64,000 nt of DNA, taken from assembly GCF_030378065.1 (NCBI RefSeq), contig NZ_JAUCGJ010000012.1, positions 1 through 64,000 of the forward strand, written 5' to 3'. The position numbers were made by a program, and so were the translations under genes. Shown in pieces: positions 8,494 to 19,331 of the stretch (positions are counted from its first letter, which is position 1; the number at the start of each line of letters is the position of its first letter). The notes beneath the pieces were generated by a model that was not told the origin of the DNA, ran no database searches, and was given only the letters and a program-made list of their open reading frames with translations. Source of the stretch: Candidatus Venteria ishoeyi (lineage in GTDB: Bacteria; Pseudomonadota; Gammaproteobacteria; Beggiatoales; Beggiatoaceae).

Positions 8494-9027
8494 TTACTGC
8501 TTAAATCCGCCACTGATCTGGATTTGTAATAAGCTCTCCAATGCCAGAATGGTCATGAACGCCTCATTTACCTGGGCGATATTCTGGATAAAATGGCTGG
8601 GAATATGGCTGCCAAAAGGTGGTGGGGGTTCCAGTTGCTCAGTCTCCAGGCGAATCACATCATGTACGCTGCTGACCAGTAAACCTAATAAGGTACCAGC
8701 TTGCGTATTAAAGTTTTTATTATCATCAGATTCAATATAAGCATCAACAATGACAATGCAGCTTTGTTTATCCGGTTCAATGGCTGACAGACCCAGACGC
8801 ATGGAAAGGTCAATGACGGGGACGACATGACCGCGTAAATTCAGTACACCTTTGATATAGGCTTCGGTCATGGGTAAAAATGTCAGTGGCGTATACGCAA
8901 TAATTTCTTTTACGTCATAAATTGCGATACCATAGGTGTCATGCCCAAGATGAATGCTGAGATAGCGATTACCATCTGTCTTATGGGCTTCGTGCTTGCG
9001 CTGTAATGCGGGAAGTGTCGTTGGCAT
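8494..9027 (-). CDS. cheW: CheW chemotaxis coupling protein
   Basis: Links MCP receptors to CheA. The CheW beta-barrel is seen from YLSIHLGHDTYGIAIYDVKEI through PMTEAYIKGVLNLRGHVVPVIDL to a C-terminal part with EPPPPFG. 177 residues is normal. The ATG at 9027 is chosen over an in-frame TTG upstream because GGAGG sits 5 nt before it. It is transcribed away from cheR with about 50 bp between the likely starts, so the two promoters must overlap. Confidence 0.93.
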   Translation of the reverse strand: MPTTLPALQRKHEAHKTDGNRYLSIHLGHDTYGIAIYDVKEIIAYTPLTFLPMTEAYIKGVLNLRGHVVPVIDLSMRLGLSAIEPDKQSCIVIVDAYIESDDNKNFNTQAGTLLGLLVSSVHDVIRLETEQLEPPPPFGSHIPSHFIQNIAQVNEAFMTILALESLLQIQISGGFKQ

Positions 9028-9076
9028 CGTATCCTCCAAAAATGTACTGAATAGATTGAAGCTTTATCAGAATACA

Positions 9077-9934
9077 GTGGTTACTCAATTGCAAAATCAT
9101 ATCACACCCAGACTGTCTGCAAAGGAATTTGATGCATTGCGTCAGCGCTTTCAGGTCGTGACGGGAATTGCGCTGGCAGATCATAAAAAAATGTTGGTCA
9201 CGGGGCGTTTAAGTAAACGTTTGAAATATTATCAGTTATCCAGTTTTTCTCAATACCTGGAACTACTGAATGAGCCAGCAAATGAAGCTGAACGCCAGCT
9301 TATGGTGGATTTATTAACCACCAATGAAACCTATTTTTTTCGGGAACCTAATCATTTTGAGTATCTTAAGGAACAGGTGTTGTCGGAATACCGCTTAAAG
9401 GCGAATCATTTCAAGCCTTTTCGGGTATGGAGTGCAGCTTGTTCTTCCGGTGAAGAAGCTTACAGCTTATCAATGCTGTTAATGGATATACTGGGGTCGA
9501 ATATTCAGTGGGAAATTTTTGCCTCAGATGTCAGTTTAAGTATGTTGGAAATTGCAAAAACCCGATATTACCCTATGGTTGCAGCAAGAAAAATGCCGCA
9601 AAAATATTTGAAACGCTTTTGCTTAAAAGGCGTGCGTAGTCAGGAAGGCACTTTGCTGGTTAAACCGGAAGTCGCTGAACGTGTCCATTTCAGGCAGATA
9701 AACCTCAATCAGCCACTACCGGTTATTGGGAGCTTTGATTTGATTTTTTTGCGCAATATTCTGATTTATTATGACGTGCCTGCGCGTACCCGGATTCTCA
9801 AGCGTTTATTGCCGGTGTTACAGGAGCAGGGATATTTATTTCTGGGCCATGCCGAGAGTTTAACGGGCATGACGGATGCGTACATCCTGAAAAACCTACA
9901 TCCAATGGTTCCAACTGTTTTTAGAAAGTGCTGA
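9077..9934 (+). CDS. cheR: Chemotaxis protein methyltransferase CheR
   Basis: Methylates receptor glutamates with S-adenosylmethionine. The N-terminal helical domain (LSAKEFDALRQRFQVVTGI, LADHKKMLVTGRLSKRL) and the TNETYFFREPNHF motif precede the SAM-binding fold (VWSAACSSGEEAYSLSM and FDLIFLRNILIYYD). The C-terminal GHAESL is standard. The start is uncertain: GTG at 9077 gives a family-like length of 285, and a TTG at 9056 is also in frame. Further upstream the frame would run into cheW. It overlaps cheD by seven bases. Confidence 0.9.
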   Translation: MVTQLQNHITPRLSAKEFDALRQRFQVVTGIALADHKKMLVTGRLSKRLKYYQLSSFSQYLELLNEPANEAERQLMVDLLTTNETYFFREPNHFEYLKEQVLSEYRLKANHFKPFRVWSAACSSGEEAYSLSMLLMDILGSNIQWEIFASDVSLSMLEIAKTRYYPMVAARKMPQKYLKRFCLKGVRSQEGTLLVKPEVAERVHFRQINLNQPLPVIGSFDLIFLRNILIYYDVPARTRILKRLLPVLQEQGYLFLGHAESLTGMTDAYILKNLHPMVPTVFRKC

Positions 9935-10452
9935 TTGTGCCTAAAATTTTATCTTCCAGTCAAAATAATAAAGAAATATTTCTTTATCCGGGTGACTTGT
10001 ATTTTGGTCAGGCACCTGATCGGGTACGTACCTTATTAGGTTCTTGTGTTGCGATTACCTTATGGCACCCACGTAGACATTTAGGAGGAATGTGCCATTA
10101 TATGTTAAGAAACCCAAAAGAAGTTGATCCAGTTCACTTAAATGGACGTTATGCTGAAGATGCCGTTTTATTTTTTTTGCAGCAATTAAAGCACTATAAA
10201 ACACCCGTGCAGCAATATCAGGTAAAAATTTTTGGCGGCGGTAATATGTTTCCTAACACCTTAGGCAGAACTAAAAATAACATTGGTCAGCAAAATATGC
10301 GTGTTGGTCGTGCTTTATTACGGACGCATGGCTTTCAGGTTGAAAGCGAGCACTTAGGTGGACTGGGGCACCGACGTATTATTTTTGATTTAAAAACAGG
10401 ACAGGTTTTGGTGCATCATACCCAGAATAGTTATGCGGATCGAAAATTATGA
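9928..10452 (+). CDS. cheD: Chemoreceptor glutamine deamidase CheD
   Basis: Deamidates receptor glutamines and in some species interacts with CheC. The sequence has LYPGDLYFGQ, TLLGSCVAITLW with the catalytic Cys and GGMCHYML with the catalytic His, then KIFGGGNMF and IGQQNMRV. 174 residues is usual. A GTG start at 9928 overlaps the cheR stop; GTG at 9937 is the alternative. It shares ATGA with cheB, showing translational coupling. Confidence 0.92.
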   Translation: MLIVPKILSSSQNNKEIFLYPGDLYFGQAPDRVRTLLGSCVAITLWHPRRHLGGMCHYMLRNPKEVDPVHLNGRYAEDAVLFFLQQLKHYKTPVQQYQVKIFGGGNMFPNTLGRTKNNIGQQNMRVGRALLRTHGFQVESEHLGGLGHRRIIFDLKTGQVLVHHTQNSYADRKL

Positions 10453-11639
10453 AAATGATACACGTTTTTATCATAGATGATTCTGCGGTGGTGAGACAGG
10501 CGTTTACCAATATCCTGAATGATGCGCCGGGTTTTAATTTGCTGGGAACGGCGGCAAATCCGCTGATTGCCATGCGTAAAATGCAAAAACAATGGCCGGA
10601 TGTCATTATTCTGGATATTGAAATGCCACAGATGGATGGCCTGACATTTTTACGCAAATTAATGAATGAGCGTCCAACGCCAGTCGTGATGTGCTCATCT
10701 CTGACGCAAGATGGTGCCAGTGTCACGGTGCAGGTGTTATCTGCCGGGGCTGTGGATATTATTACCAAACCGGAATCGGGTTTGCAGGATTTTTTATATG
10801 AAAGTCATCGCCAGTTACTGGATGCTTTAAGGGCGGCTTCGCAGGCAAATCTTAAGAAACTTAAACATAACCGGCAACTCTTAAATAGACCGACACCAGC
10901 GCAGAAAGTGACTGAGCTTATGCCAAAACCGGTTTCAGCGGTTAAGCCAGGGGGGATGTCAGCTACAAAAAAACAGTCTCGTAGCATCAAGATTAAAGCC
11001 GAACCCAAGTTGAGTGCTGATGCCTTATTACCGGCATTAGCACCAAGCCTGTATCCCTCATCAATGTCCGGGCGTATTATCGGTATTGGCGCATCAACAG
11101 GGGGGACGCTGGCATTAGAACTGGTTTTGCGCCAACTTCCTGTTGATATGCCGGGCATTTTAGTTGTGCAGCATATGTCAGAAAGTTTTACCGCAGCATT
11201 TGCAGCGCGTCTAAATAGTATTTGCGCTTTGGAAATCAAAGAAGCGGCGCATATGGATGATGTAAAACCGGGACGTGTGCTCATTGCACCCGGAGGTCAG
11301 CATTTATTACTAAAATATGCGCAGGGGAAATATTTTGTTGAGTTAAAAAAAGGCCCTCTGATTAATCGCCACCGGCCTTCTGTTGACATTTTATTTCGTT
11401 CAATTGCGCAAACCGCAGGTGCAATGGCGACGGGTTTGATTATGACTGGCATGGGCGATGATGGTGCCAGAGGCTTAAAAGAAATGCATAATGCCGGCGC
11501 AACAACTTTTGCACAGGATGAGGCCAGTTGCGTTGTGTTTGGGATGCCTAAAGAGGCGATTAAACTGGGGGGGGTCGATAAGGTCGTGGCTCTGGAAGCG
11601 GTTGCGAACTATTTGATGCAAGAGAGAAGCGGCGTATAA
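10449..11639 (+). CDS. cheB: Chemotaxis response regulator protein-glutamate methylesterase CheB
   Basis: Removes receptor methyl groups when phosphorylated by CheA. The receiver domain has the phospho-Asp in VIILDIEMPQMDG (Asp56). After a long linker rich in K, P and S, the catalytic domain carries the Ser-His-Asp triad: GIGASTGG (Ser216), VVQHMSESF (His242) and TGMGDDGA (Asp337/338). The 396-residue length exceeds the usual 350 because of the linker (about 135-205). It starts within the cheD stop (ATGA). Confidence 0.95.
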   Translation: MKMIHVFIIDDSAVVRQAFTNILNDAPGFNLLGTAANPLIAMRKMQKQWPDVIILDIEMPQMDGLTFLRKLMNERPTPVVMCSSLTQDGASVTVQVLSAGAVDIITKPESGLQDFLYESHRQLLDALRAASQANLKKLKHNRQLLNRPTPAQKVTELMPKPVSAVKPGGMSATKKQSRSIKIKAEPKLSADALLPALAPSLYPSSMSGRIIGIGASTGGTLALELVLRQLPVDMPGILVVQHMSESFTAAFAARLNSICALEIKEAAHMDDVKPGRVLIAPGGQHLLLKYAQGKYFVELKKGPLINRHRPSVDILFRSIAQTAGAMATGLIMTGMGDDGARGLKEMHNAGATTFAQDEASCVVFGMPKEAIKLGGVDKVVALEAVANYLMQERSGV

Positions 11640-11738
11640 CAAGGTTGATGGCAAAAGCCCTGCTATACTTAAGAAATCTTACCTTAAAAATTCAGCTTTG
11701 ATTGGATAGAAGGTAAAAAATCAGACCGGATCACCATC

Positions 11739-12068
11739 ATGCAAATTCACATTGAAAACTTACCTAATCACAGCATTTTGCATCTGAGTGGGCATTTTAC
11801 CTTGCCTCAGATAAAAAAATTAAAAAGTGAGTTATTGGAAGCATTGCTGCAACAGCGTGTGTTGGAATTGGATTTATCTGCCGTTGCCGACATGGATTCT
11901 GCCGGGTTTCAGTTATTGGTGTTGCTCAAACGTGAAGCAAAAGCACACCAAAAAAGCTTACGTTTGACAGGGCATAGTGCAGCCGTGTTGTCAGTATTGG
12001 ACAGTTATCAGGTTTCCGCTTATTTTGGAGATCCTCAGGTGTTGCCAAAAGAGGTTGATATCTTATGA
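11739..12068 (+). CDS. STAS-domain protein (anti-sigma-factor antagonist-like)
   Basis: The 109-residue protein is one STAS domain with the conserved VLELDLSAVADMDSAGFQ, whose serine (DSAG) is the residue phosphorylated in SpoIIAA-type proteins. In chemotaxis clusters such proteins often act as phosphorylation-dependent partners or switches. It shares ATGA with the start of cheA, so it is made together with it. A regulatory role near CheA is inferred from this arrangement. The 99 bp before it, after cheB, contain no gene. Confidence 0.88.
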   Translation: MQIHIENLPNHSILHLSGHFTLPQIKKLKSELLEALLQQRVLELDLSAVADMDSAGFQLLVLLKREAKAHQKSLRLTGHSAAVLSVLDSYQVSAYFGDPQVLPKEVDIL

Positions 12069-15061
12069 GTATGGAACAACTGCGCCAGCTTTTCATTATG
12101 GAGAGCGGCGAAACACTGAATAAAATGGAAGATGCGCTGCTATTGTTAGAAAATGACAAGGATAATAAAGAAGCGCTTAATGTGGTTTTTCGCGCTGTTC
12201 ACACTATCAAAGGCTCTGCGGGTATTGTGAACTTGTCAGAAGTGTCGCAATTTGCGCATGGCGTGGAAAATCTGCTGGATCGGGTACGCAAAGGCCAGTT
12301 ACAGTTTGATACAGATTTGATTCAGTTGATTCTGGCTTGCCAGGATTATTTGCAAAATAGTTTAAATGCGATTGCTGATGATGCTGATGAAGATGTTATT
12401 GCTAGTTTGCAACAGCAGGCGCAAAAACTCAATCAAAACATTAGTCAATACCTTGAGGCATCGGAAAAAGCGCAAAGCGTGCAAACGCAGCCCAGTTCAG
12501 AGGCAATGCCTGATAATACGGCTAAAGCTGAGAAAATAGTTGAGCAGCCAATAAGAAAAGAAACGAATAAGCCTGGTGAAGATAAGACCGCAAGTGAAAA
12601 TATAGCAGTCGCTGTTCCTCCATCTGTGCAGGCTTCGGCAGCGACTGATAATATTGTTGAGGGTACATCGGAAGCGTTGTCCGATATGATTGCGGTGGAA
12701 GACGAGCATTGGCATATTTCTTTGCGTTTTGGTTTAGATGCGTTGCGTAATGGCGTTGAGCCGTTGGCAACGCTGGATTATCTTAAACAATATGGCGATA
12801 TTGTTAACCTGACAACGCTGTGCGAGCATATGCCTTTGGCAGAGGAAATGGATCCGGAAAATTGTTATCTGGGTTTTGAGATCGCTTTTGCTGTTGATCC
12901 GACCAATAATGTGACTAAAGCAGATATTGAAGCTTTGTTTGAACTCATTATTGATGATTGTCAGGTACAGATTTTACCGCCACATGCACAATTATCTCAA
13001 TATATTCATCTTATTCAGGAATTGCCTGAAGACACCTTTATGCTGGGCGAGATTTTACAGAAAATTGGCACCCTGACAGAACGGGAACTTGAGACAGGCC
13101 TGGAACAACAAGATATTAAACCTGCGGAAGGTGCCGTTAAAACAGTCCGAAAACTGGGAGAAATTCTGGTTGATGGTGGCATGGTTAATCCTGATGTGGT
13201 GACTGCGGCACTGCATAAACAGCAGCAGATTAAAGAGCATAAAATCACCCCGGAATCCTTATTAAAAATTAAAGCAGAAAAACTTGATCGCCTGATTAAT
13301 CAGGTAGGGGAGTTGGTGATTGCCACAGCCCGTATCAAAACCCTGTTGGAAACCTCATCTGATACTAAAGTGGTTGATGAAGAGCGTGAATATGAACAAC
13401 AACAGCAGGGGCAACATAACGCCCTGAAAGAGTCAGTCTCTTTTATGTCAAGACTGGTTGAAGAAATCCGTAACAGTGCGCTGGGTATGCGCATGGTTCA
13501 AATTGGCTCGTCTTTTAACCGCTTTAACCGCTTAGTGCATGATCTCAGTCAGGCCCAGGGTAAAAAAATTGAACTGCAAATCCAGGGCGCGGATACAGAA
13601 CTTGATAAAAGCATGGTGGAAAAAATTCATGATCCATTGATGCATCTGGTGCGTAATGCGATTGATCATGGCCTGGAAACGCCGCAACAACGTCTGGCAC
13701 AAGGCAAGTCGGAACGGGGGCTGCTACAGTTAAACGCATATCACGATGCAGGCAATATCGTAATTGAAATCAGTGATGACGGGCAAGGTCTGGATCGACA
13801 GGCAATTTTTAATGCTGCGGTTAAAAAGGGTATTATTGGCAGTGAACAATCACTTGAAAGCTTGAGTGAAAGCTTTCTTGATTCTTTGATTTTTGAGCCG
13901 GGTTTAACCACCAGTAGTATCGTTACCAGTCTTTCCGGGCGCGGTGTTGGTATGGATGTGGTGCAATATGAAATCACCCGGCTCAACGGCTCTGTCAATA
14001 TCAAAAGTCAAACTGGGCAAGGCACCCGGATACAGATGTATTTACCATTGACCCTGGCAATTATTGATGGTTTTTTGGTTAATATTGGTGATTATGCTTA
14101 TGTCATTCCTCTGGACAAGGTGGTGGAATGTGCGGCACTGACCGTAGCGGCAGGTGAAGAATGCCCGGATTATCTGCATTTACGTGACAAGGGTTTGCCC
14201 TTATTGTATTTGCGCAAGTTGTTTGATATTCAATCAGCACTGCCCGAGCGTCAGCATGTGATTGTGGTGCGTTATGGGCAGCAAGAGATCGGGGTGGTGG
14301 TAGAAGGTATCCAGGGCGAATTTCAGGCCGTGATTAAACCCTTGGGTGCTTTGTTTAATGATTTATCAGGCATTAGTGGCGCAACGGTGTTGGGCAATGG
14401 TGAGGTTGCGCTGATTCTGGATGTTGCAGCATTAATTGCGCATGTTTCAGAAATTAAGCAATATAACAGTCATGCAGATGTCAGTCAGCAGACAACGGCT
14501 ATGGTTGCCGATAAATCGGAAGAATATCTCATTTTTGAGTTAGCCGAACAATTGCAGGCCGATCAACTGACGCATCGTTATGGTATACCCGTACGTTATA
14601 TTCATCAGGTAATGGGCAAACAACGCTTATTGCCAGCTCCCGGTATGCCGCCTTTTATTTCAGGTTTATTAAATTTATCAGATGCCACTTTACCAGTGCT
14701 GGATTTATATGCTTATTTTGGGCATGAAACGGCTAAGGTGGATCAGCATAACAGTTTAATAGTGGTTGAAGTCGAGCAAGATGGCGAGCAGGTGCGCCTG
14801 GCACTGCAAGCACATCATGTGTATCAGGTTACCGCATTTGATAGTACGCAAATCAGCCCTGCGACCCAGTTGCTAGAACATTGGAGTGAACTGATGTCCA
14901 CTGAGGAAGGTTTTAGTTCAGAATACACGCTGGCCTCTAAACCGCATTATTTTATTCAGGGTGTCAGTCAATTTAAGGATATTCCAGTATTGTTGCTGGA
15001 TATTCCTGAATTATTTTCCAGGCAGGATCTATCTTTTGGTTTGACTCAAGAGTCTACTTAA
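12065..15061 (+). CDS. cheA: Chemotaxis histidine kinase CheA with two C-terminal CheW-like domains
   Basis: Phosphorylates CheB/CheY-type regulators. The N-terminal HPt domain has [10 protein letters not shown] with phospho-acceptor His46. An acidic linker follows, then a domain ([15 protein letters not shown]...PLATLDYL) typical of gammaproteobacterial CheA. The dimerisation helix ([20 protein letters not shown]), the ATPase domain ([16 protein letters not shown] and [11 protein letters not shown]) and a CheW-like P5 are in order. A further CheW-like segment (about residues 820-950, with [20 protein letters not shown]) extends the tail, so the protein is 998 residues against about 650 in E. 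coli. It starts in the STAS stop. Confidence 0.93.
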   Translation: MSMEQLRQLFIMESGETLNKMEDALLLLENDKDNKEALNVVFRAVHTIKGSAGIVNLSEVSQFAHGVENLLDRVRKGQLQFDTDLIQLILACQDYLQNSLNAIADDADEDVIASLQQQAQKLNQNISQYLEASEKAQSVQTQPSSEAMPDNTAKAEKIVEQPIRKETNKPGEDKTASENIAVAVPPSVQASAATDNIVEGTSEALSDMIAVEDEHWHISLRFGLDALRNGVEPLATLDYLKQYGDIVNLTTLCEHMPLAEEMDPENCYLGFEIAFAVDPTNNVTKADIEALFELIIDDCQVQILPPHAQLSQYIHLIQELPEDTFMLGEILQKIGTLTERELETGLEQQDIKPAEGAVKTVRKLGEILVDGGMVNPDVVTAALHKQQQIKEHKITPESLLKIKAEKLDRLINQVGELVIATARIKTLLETSSDTKVVDEEREYEQQQQGQHNALKESVSFMSRLVEEIRNSALGMRMVQIGSSFNRFNRLVHDLSQAQGKKIELQIQGADTELDKSMVEKIHDPLMHLVRNAIDHGLETPQQRLAQGKSERGLLQLNAYHDAGNIVIEISDDGQGLDRQAIFNAAVKKGIIGSEQSLESLSESFLDSLIFEPGLTTSSIVTSLSGRGVGMDVVQYEITRLNGSVNIKSQTGQGTRIQMYLPLTLAIIDGFLVNIGDYAYVIPLDKVVECAALTVAAGEECPDYLHLRDKGLPLLYLRKLFDIQSALPERQHVIVVRYGQQEIGVVVEGIQGEFQAVIKPLGALFNDLSGISGATVLGNGEVALILDVAALIAHVSEIKQYNSHADVSQQTTAMVADKSEEYLIFELAEQLQADQLTHRYGIPVRYIHQVMGKQRLLPAPGMPPFISGLLNLSDATLPVLDLYAYFGHETAKVDQHNSLIVVEVEQDGEQVRLALQAHHVYQVTAFDSTQISPATQLLEHWSELMSTEEGFSSEYTLASKPHYFIQGVSQFKDIPVLLLDIPELFSRQDLSFGLTQEST

Positions 15062-15099
15062 ATGTTTCTTTTGATAGTATTATGAAAGGGGTTCTAGAA

Positions 15100-17922
15100 A
15101 TGAAAAACTTCATCGGAAATCTATCAATAGGTACCAAGGTGCTTACCAGTGCTTTGGTTATTGGCTTATTGCCCTTTTTTGTAATGGCATTTTATGCATG
15201 GCAATCCAGTCAGGTCACTTTACAGCAGGCCGCATTTAATCACCTTACTGCGATCCGTGAGGCAAAAAAAGTAGAGATTAAAAACTTTTTTACAACAAAT
15301 ATCACGGAAGCCCAGGTTCTAGGTGAGACCGTTGCCATGCTGTATGAGCGTGAACACCACATTATGGTAATCGAACAAGCTTATAAAACGACGCAGCTTA
15401 AACAATATTTGGATAAGGTACTGGAAGATACTGAATCATTTGCTCAAAGCCCTCATGTTAGCTCCATATTAAACAGCTTTAAGCCGATTGAAGACAATAT
15501 TCAGATTGATGAAAAAGCAATGCAGGCTTATCAGGAATTATTGAATTATCAAGAGTTATATATTCTGAATATGGCAGGTGATATTACTTATTCTACAATT
15601 AAAAAGGTAAAGCAGGGGCAATCTGTCTACGATGATTCCAATAACAAGATGCTGGCAAAAGCATTTGAACAAGGGCAGAAAATTACGAGCATACAGGATT
15701 TTTCTTTTCATCAAGTCAATGGAAAAGCACAATATCTGGCTTTTATTAGTGCTCCGGTGAAACACAATGAACAACTGATTGGTGTTGTGGTGCTCAGTAT
15801 TCCACCTAAGGTAATTAATCAGATCATAAACTTGCGAGAGACTATGGGGGAATCAGAAGAAACCTATCTGATTGGCAGGGCTGATGGTGAAATCACCTAT
15901 CGCAGTAACCGGCAGATAAAATCCAAGGATAAAAAAACCCAGGGCGTTAAAAAGGATGGTCAGGATATTCAAAAGGCCTTGACCGGAGAGCGAGGGATTA
16001 TGCTAAAAGTCGGAAGTACCGGGGAAATTGAGATCAGTACTTATTCGCCGATACAAATACATAATTTGGACTGGGTTCTGATTACCACCGCGTCTTTGGA
16101 AAAGACTCTCACTGAAATGAGTGATAATAAAGACAGTGATTTTTTCCATTATTATATTCAAAGCCATGATTATCATGATCTGTTTTTGATTCACCCCCAA
16201 GGACAAATATTTTACACCGTGGCGCAGGAAAAAGATTACAGCACCAATATCTTAAACGGCAAATATGCCAACACTCATTTTGCTGAAGCTGTTAAAAAAG
16301 CATTGGTGACGCAGCAGATACAACTCAGTGATTACGCCGCTTATGCTCCCAGTAATAATGAGCCGTCCGCTTTTTTGGTGATACCCATTATTAAGAATAA
16401 TCAACCCCTGTTGGTGGTAGCACTGCAAATAAGTGATAAGGCATTAAATGCGATTACCGGGCAGCGTGAAGGCATGGGAGAGCGTGGTGAAGTTTATCTG
16501 GTGGGGCAGGATAACTTGATGCGCTCTAATTCGCTGTTGGATGCCGAACATCATACGGTAAAAGCATCTTTTGCAAATCCTGAACAAGGGGCAGTGGATA
16601 CCGTCAGCAGCAGGGCTGGACAGGCGGGAGAGGTGGGTGTGATGATAACCAAAGATTATCTGGGTAACGCAGTGTTATCTGCCTATGCGCCATTACAAAT
16701 AAATGATAAAGTCCAATGGGTCATCCTGGCTGAAATGGATGAAGTAGAGGCTTTAGCCAGTGTTAATACTTTACAGTCCTGGGTACTGCTTATTGCCGGG
16801 ATCTGTATTGTGATGATTTTGTGGCTGGCGTATTTACTGGCAAATAATATTAAAAAACCATTGCAGCAAGTGGTGGAAGTGGTGCATAAAATTGCTGATG
16901 GTGATTTGGCAGTTAAAATTGCAAAAGGCAATCGCAGCGAAACCGGGCAGATTCTCGATGCCATGCGCAATATGAATGGGCGGGTATCTACGGTGCTTAA
17001 TAATGTACAGGATAAAGCGAATGCCCTGGTCAGCGCTTCTGAAGAGCTCAGCGCCACTTCACAGTCAATGAGCCAGGGGGCTACGGAACAAGCTGCCAGC
17101 GTGGAACAAACCAGCGCCTCATTGGAACAAATGAGTAGTTCTATTACGCAAAATACCGAGAATGCGAAAGTTACCAATACGACAGCGCAGCAAAGTTCAA
17201 AACAGGCTGAGGAAGGAGGGAATGTGGTCTCCCATACCGTTGATGCCATGCAGAATATCGCAAAAAAAATTATGATTATTGAAGATATTGCCTATAAAAC
17301 AAATATCCTGGCCTTAAATGCTGCGATTGAAGCCGCGCGCGCAGGCGAGCATGGGCATGGTTTTGCCGTGGTTGCGGCGGAAGTTCAGAAGTTGGCGGAA
17401 AACAGTCAGACGGCAGCGCAAGAAATCAGGAAATCGGCTGCAAACAGTGTGGATGTTGCCAAACATGCTGGGGATTTATTGGAGCATATCGTACCCAGTA
17501 TTCAAAAAACTGCAGAACTGGTTCAGGAAATTGCTTCAACGTCTGAAGAGCAGGCCATTGGTGTTGGGCAAATTAACAATGCAATGGGGCAATTAGATCA
17601 GTCTGCGCAACAATCAGCCTCAGCCGCAGAGGAGCTTGCAGCAACAGCCGAAGAAGTGAATAGTCAGGCGATGCATTTAAAACAATTAATAGGGTTTTTT
17701 AACTTATCGCAAGACTTGGCAACTGAGCAAAAAATTCAAGATGAGCTTATTACAATTAATAAGGATGTAACAGATAATACTGTAATAGATAGTTCACACA
17801 ATACCAGGGCTAAACAAAGCATGGCAAAACCCAGCCTACATTCCAAACCAACACAAGTTCCCTTGTCTCATGTGCAACACGTTCATGTGCACCCTAATGA
17901 GAAAGATTTTGAACGGTTCTAA
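15100..17922 (+). CDS. Methyl-accepting chemotaxis protein with duplicated Cache-like sensor
   Basis: A membrane receptor: TM helix at about 13-33, a periplasmic sensor of about 530 residues, TM2 near 565-585, HAMP ([19 protein letters not shown]) and the signalling hairpin with the conserved [19 protein letters not shown]. The sensor contains two related halves: LVVVLSIP-like strands with [14 protein letters not shown]...[14 protein letters not shown] and [15 protein letters not shown]...[15 protein letters not shown], so it looks like a tandem duplication. The C-terminus ends in DFERF, resembling the NWETF-type docking pentapeptide of high-abundance receptors. The ATG at 15100 has AAAGGGG upstream and is preferred to the ATG at 15082. 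The final gene in the che operon order is the hybrid kinase, 3 bp after the stop. Confidence 0.9.
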   Translation: MKNFIGNLSIGTKVLTSALVIGLLPFFVMAFYAWQSSQVTLQQAAFNHLTAIREAKKVEIKNFFTTNITEAQVLGETVAMLYEREHHIMVIEQAYKTTQLKQYLDKVLEDTESFAQSPHVSSILNSFKPIEDNIQIDEKAMQAYQELLNYQELYILNMAGDITYSTIKKVKQGQSVYDDSNNKMLAKAFEQGQKITSIQDFSFHQVNGKAQYLAFISAPVKHNEQLIGVVVLSIPPKVINQIINLRETMGESEETYLIGRADGEITYRSNRQIKSKDKKTQGVKKDGQDIQKALTGERGIMLKVGSTGEIEISTYSPIQIHNLDWVLITTASLEKTLTEMSDNKDSDFFHYYIQSHDYHDLFLIHPQGQIFYTVAQEKDYSTNILNGKYANTHFAEAVKKALVTQQIQLSDYAAYAPSNNEPSAFLVIPIIKNNQPLLVVALQISDKALNAITGQREGMGERGEVYLVGQDNLMRSNSLLDAEHHTVKASFANPEQGAVDTVSSRAGQAGEVGVMITKDYLGNAVLSAYAPLQINDKVQWVILAEMDEVEALASVNTLQSWVLLIAGICIVMILWLAYLLANNIKKPLQQVVEVVHKIADGDLAVKIAKGNRSETGQILDAMRNMNGRVSTVLNNVQDKANALVSASEELSATSQSMSQGATEQAASVEQTSASLEQMSSSITQNTENAKVTNTTAQQSSKQAEEGGNVVSHTVDAMQNIAKKIMIIEDIAYKTNILALNAAIEAARAGEHGHGFAVVAAEVQKLAENSQTAAQEIRKSAANSVDVAKHAGDLLEHIVPSIQKTAELVQEIASTSEEQAIGVGQINNAMGQLDQSAQQSASAAEELAATAEEVNSQAMHLKQLIGFFNLSQDLATEQKIQDELITINKDVTDNTVIDSSHNTRAKQSMAKPSLHSKPTQVPLSHVQHVHVHPNEKDFERF

Positions 17923-17925
17923 ATA

Positions 17926-19221
17926 ATGGAAAAGTCAGCTGTGAGCAATGAGGGGGCTGAAAAAGCCACTATTTTGGTGGTAGATGACCAGTTGACGAAT
18001 TTAGCTTTTCTTGATGATATGCTAGAAACAGCAGGTTATTTTGTATTACTGGCAAAATCCGGAGAAATGGCTTTGGATGTTGCATTAAAAAAACCGCCAG
18101 ATTTAATTTTACTGGATGTCACCATGCCTGGCTGGGATGGTTATGAAACCTGTCAACACTTTAAGCAGGAAAAAACCCTGTCCCATGTGCCGATATTATT
18201 TTTATCGGCATTAACCACTGAAGAATATAAATTGCAGGCATTTCGTGCTGGTGGCGTAGATTATGTCAGTAAGCCTTTTAATCAGGAAGAGTTACTGGCA
18301 CGCGTACGTACGCATGTTGAATTGTTTCATCTGCGCAACGATCTGGAAAAAGGCATCGTGCGTAGAGATGCGCAACTCTCTTTTTATAAAACTGATTTTG
18401 GGCAAAAAATTCAGCGTTATACGGAGGAGTTGATTAAAGCCAGGGATAAAGCTGAAGCGGCTAACCAGGCAAAAAGTCAGTTTCTAGCGAATATGAGTCA
18501 TGAACTGCGCACGCCAATGAATGCCATTATTGGTTACAGTGAACTGGTTATGGAAGATATTGAGGAGATGGGGTGTCATGAAGTGGCTCCGGATCTGGAA
18601 AAAATTATTGCCTCTGCCAAGCACTTATTAGGTTTGATTAATGGTGTGCTGGATTTGGCAAAAATTGAAGCAGGAAAAATTCAGCTTTATCCTGAGGCCA
18701 TTCAAATTAAAGACATGCTTGAAGATGTATTGGGCATGACGGAAACTTTAATTACTGAAAAAAATAATAAAATGATCTTGCACATTGAGCCGGATGTGGA
18801 TGCATTAAGCGCAGATTTGGTTAAAGTTCGGCAAATTCTGTTTAATCTGCTCAGTAATGCGGCAAAATTTACCGAAAACGGGGAAATTATTTTATATGCC
18901 AAATACTTGGTTGAAAATGGGGAAGTATATGTGCAGTTTATAGTGTCAGATACTGGTATTGGCATGACAGATGAGCAACAAGCCAAAATATTTAAACCAT
19001 TCAGTCAGGCGGATACTTCAACAACCCGACGTTTTGGCGGAACCGGGCTGGGTCTGGTAATCAGTCGTGAATTTGCCAGATTAATGGGGGGGAAGTTAAC
19101 CATGTCCAGTATTTTTGGCAAGGGTAGTCAGTTTCATCTATGTTTACCGAAAACAGCAAAGGCCAGTGAAGAGCGCGTTACGATTGTCCGACTTGATGAA
19201 GATAATGCAGCCAAGGAGTAG
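17926..19221 (+). CDS. Receiver-fused histidine kinase
   Basis: Receiver domain first (phospho-Asp64 in [13 protein letters not shown], with KPF later), then a coiled linker, the HisKA motif [16 protein letters not shown] (His192) and the HATPase motifs [21 protein letters not shown] and [14 protein letters not shown]. It lacks any membrane helix, so it acts in the cytoplasm. It is 3 bp downstream of the MCP and likely part of the same transcript. A role in adapting or cross-regulating the chemotaxis kinase is inferred from position only. Confidence 0.9.
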   Translation: MEKSAVSNEGAEKATILVVDDQLTNLAFLDDMLETAGYFVLLAKSGEMALDVALKKPPDLILLDVTMPGWDGYETCQHFKQEKTLSHVPILFLSALTTEEYKLQAFRAGGVDYVSKPFNQEELLARVRTHVELFHLRNDLEKGIVRRDAQLSFYKTDFGQKIQRYTEELIKARDKAEAANQAKSQFLANMSHELRTPMNAIIGYSELVMEDIEEMGCHEVAPDLEKIIASAKHLLGLINGVLDLAKIEAGKIQLYPEAIQIKDMLEDVLGMTETLITEKNNKMILHIEPDVDALSADLVKVRQILFNLLSNAAKFTENGEIILYAKYLVENGEVYVQFIVSDTGIGMTDEQQAKIFKPFSQADTSTTRRFGGTGLGLVISREFARLMGGKLTMSSIFGKGSQFHLCLPKTAKASEERVTIVRLDEDNAAKE

Positions 19222-19331
19222 GGTGAATTGCCCAATATTTTTATGCTGCTTTATTTTAAATAATTTAACCCAACTATAAAAAAATTGATACAAGGCCTAT
19301 CAAATAAGGCTAAGTTTTTTATGATGCCCAC

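Noticed and set aside
8996-9076. Longer cheR frame
   Set aside because: It would read through the cheW start and ribosome site; family length supports a downstream start.
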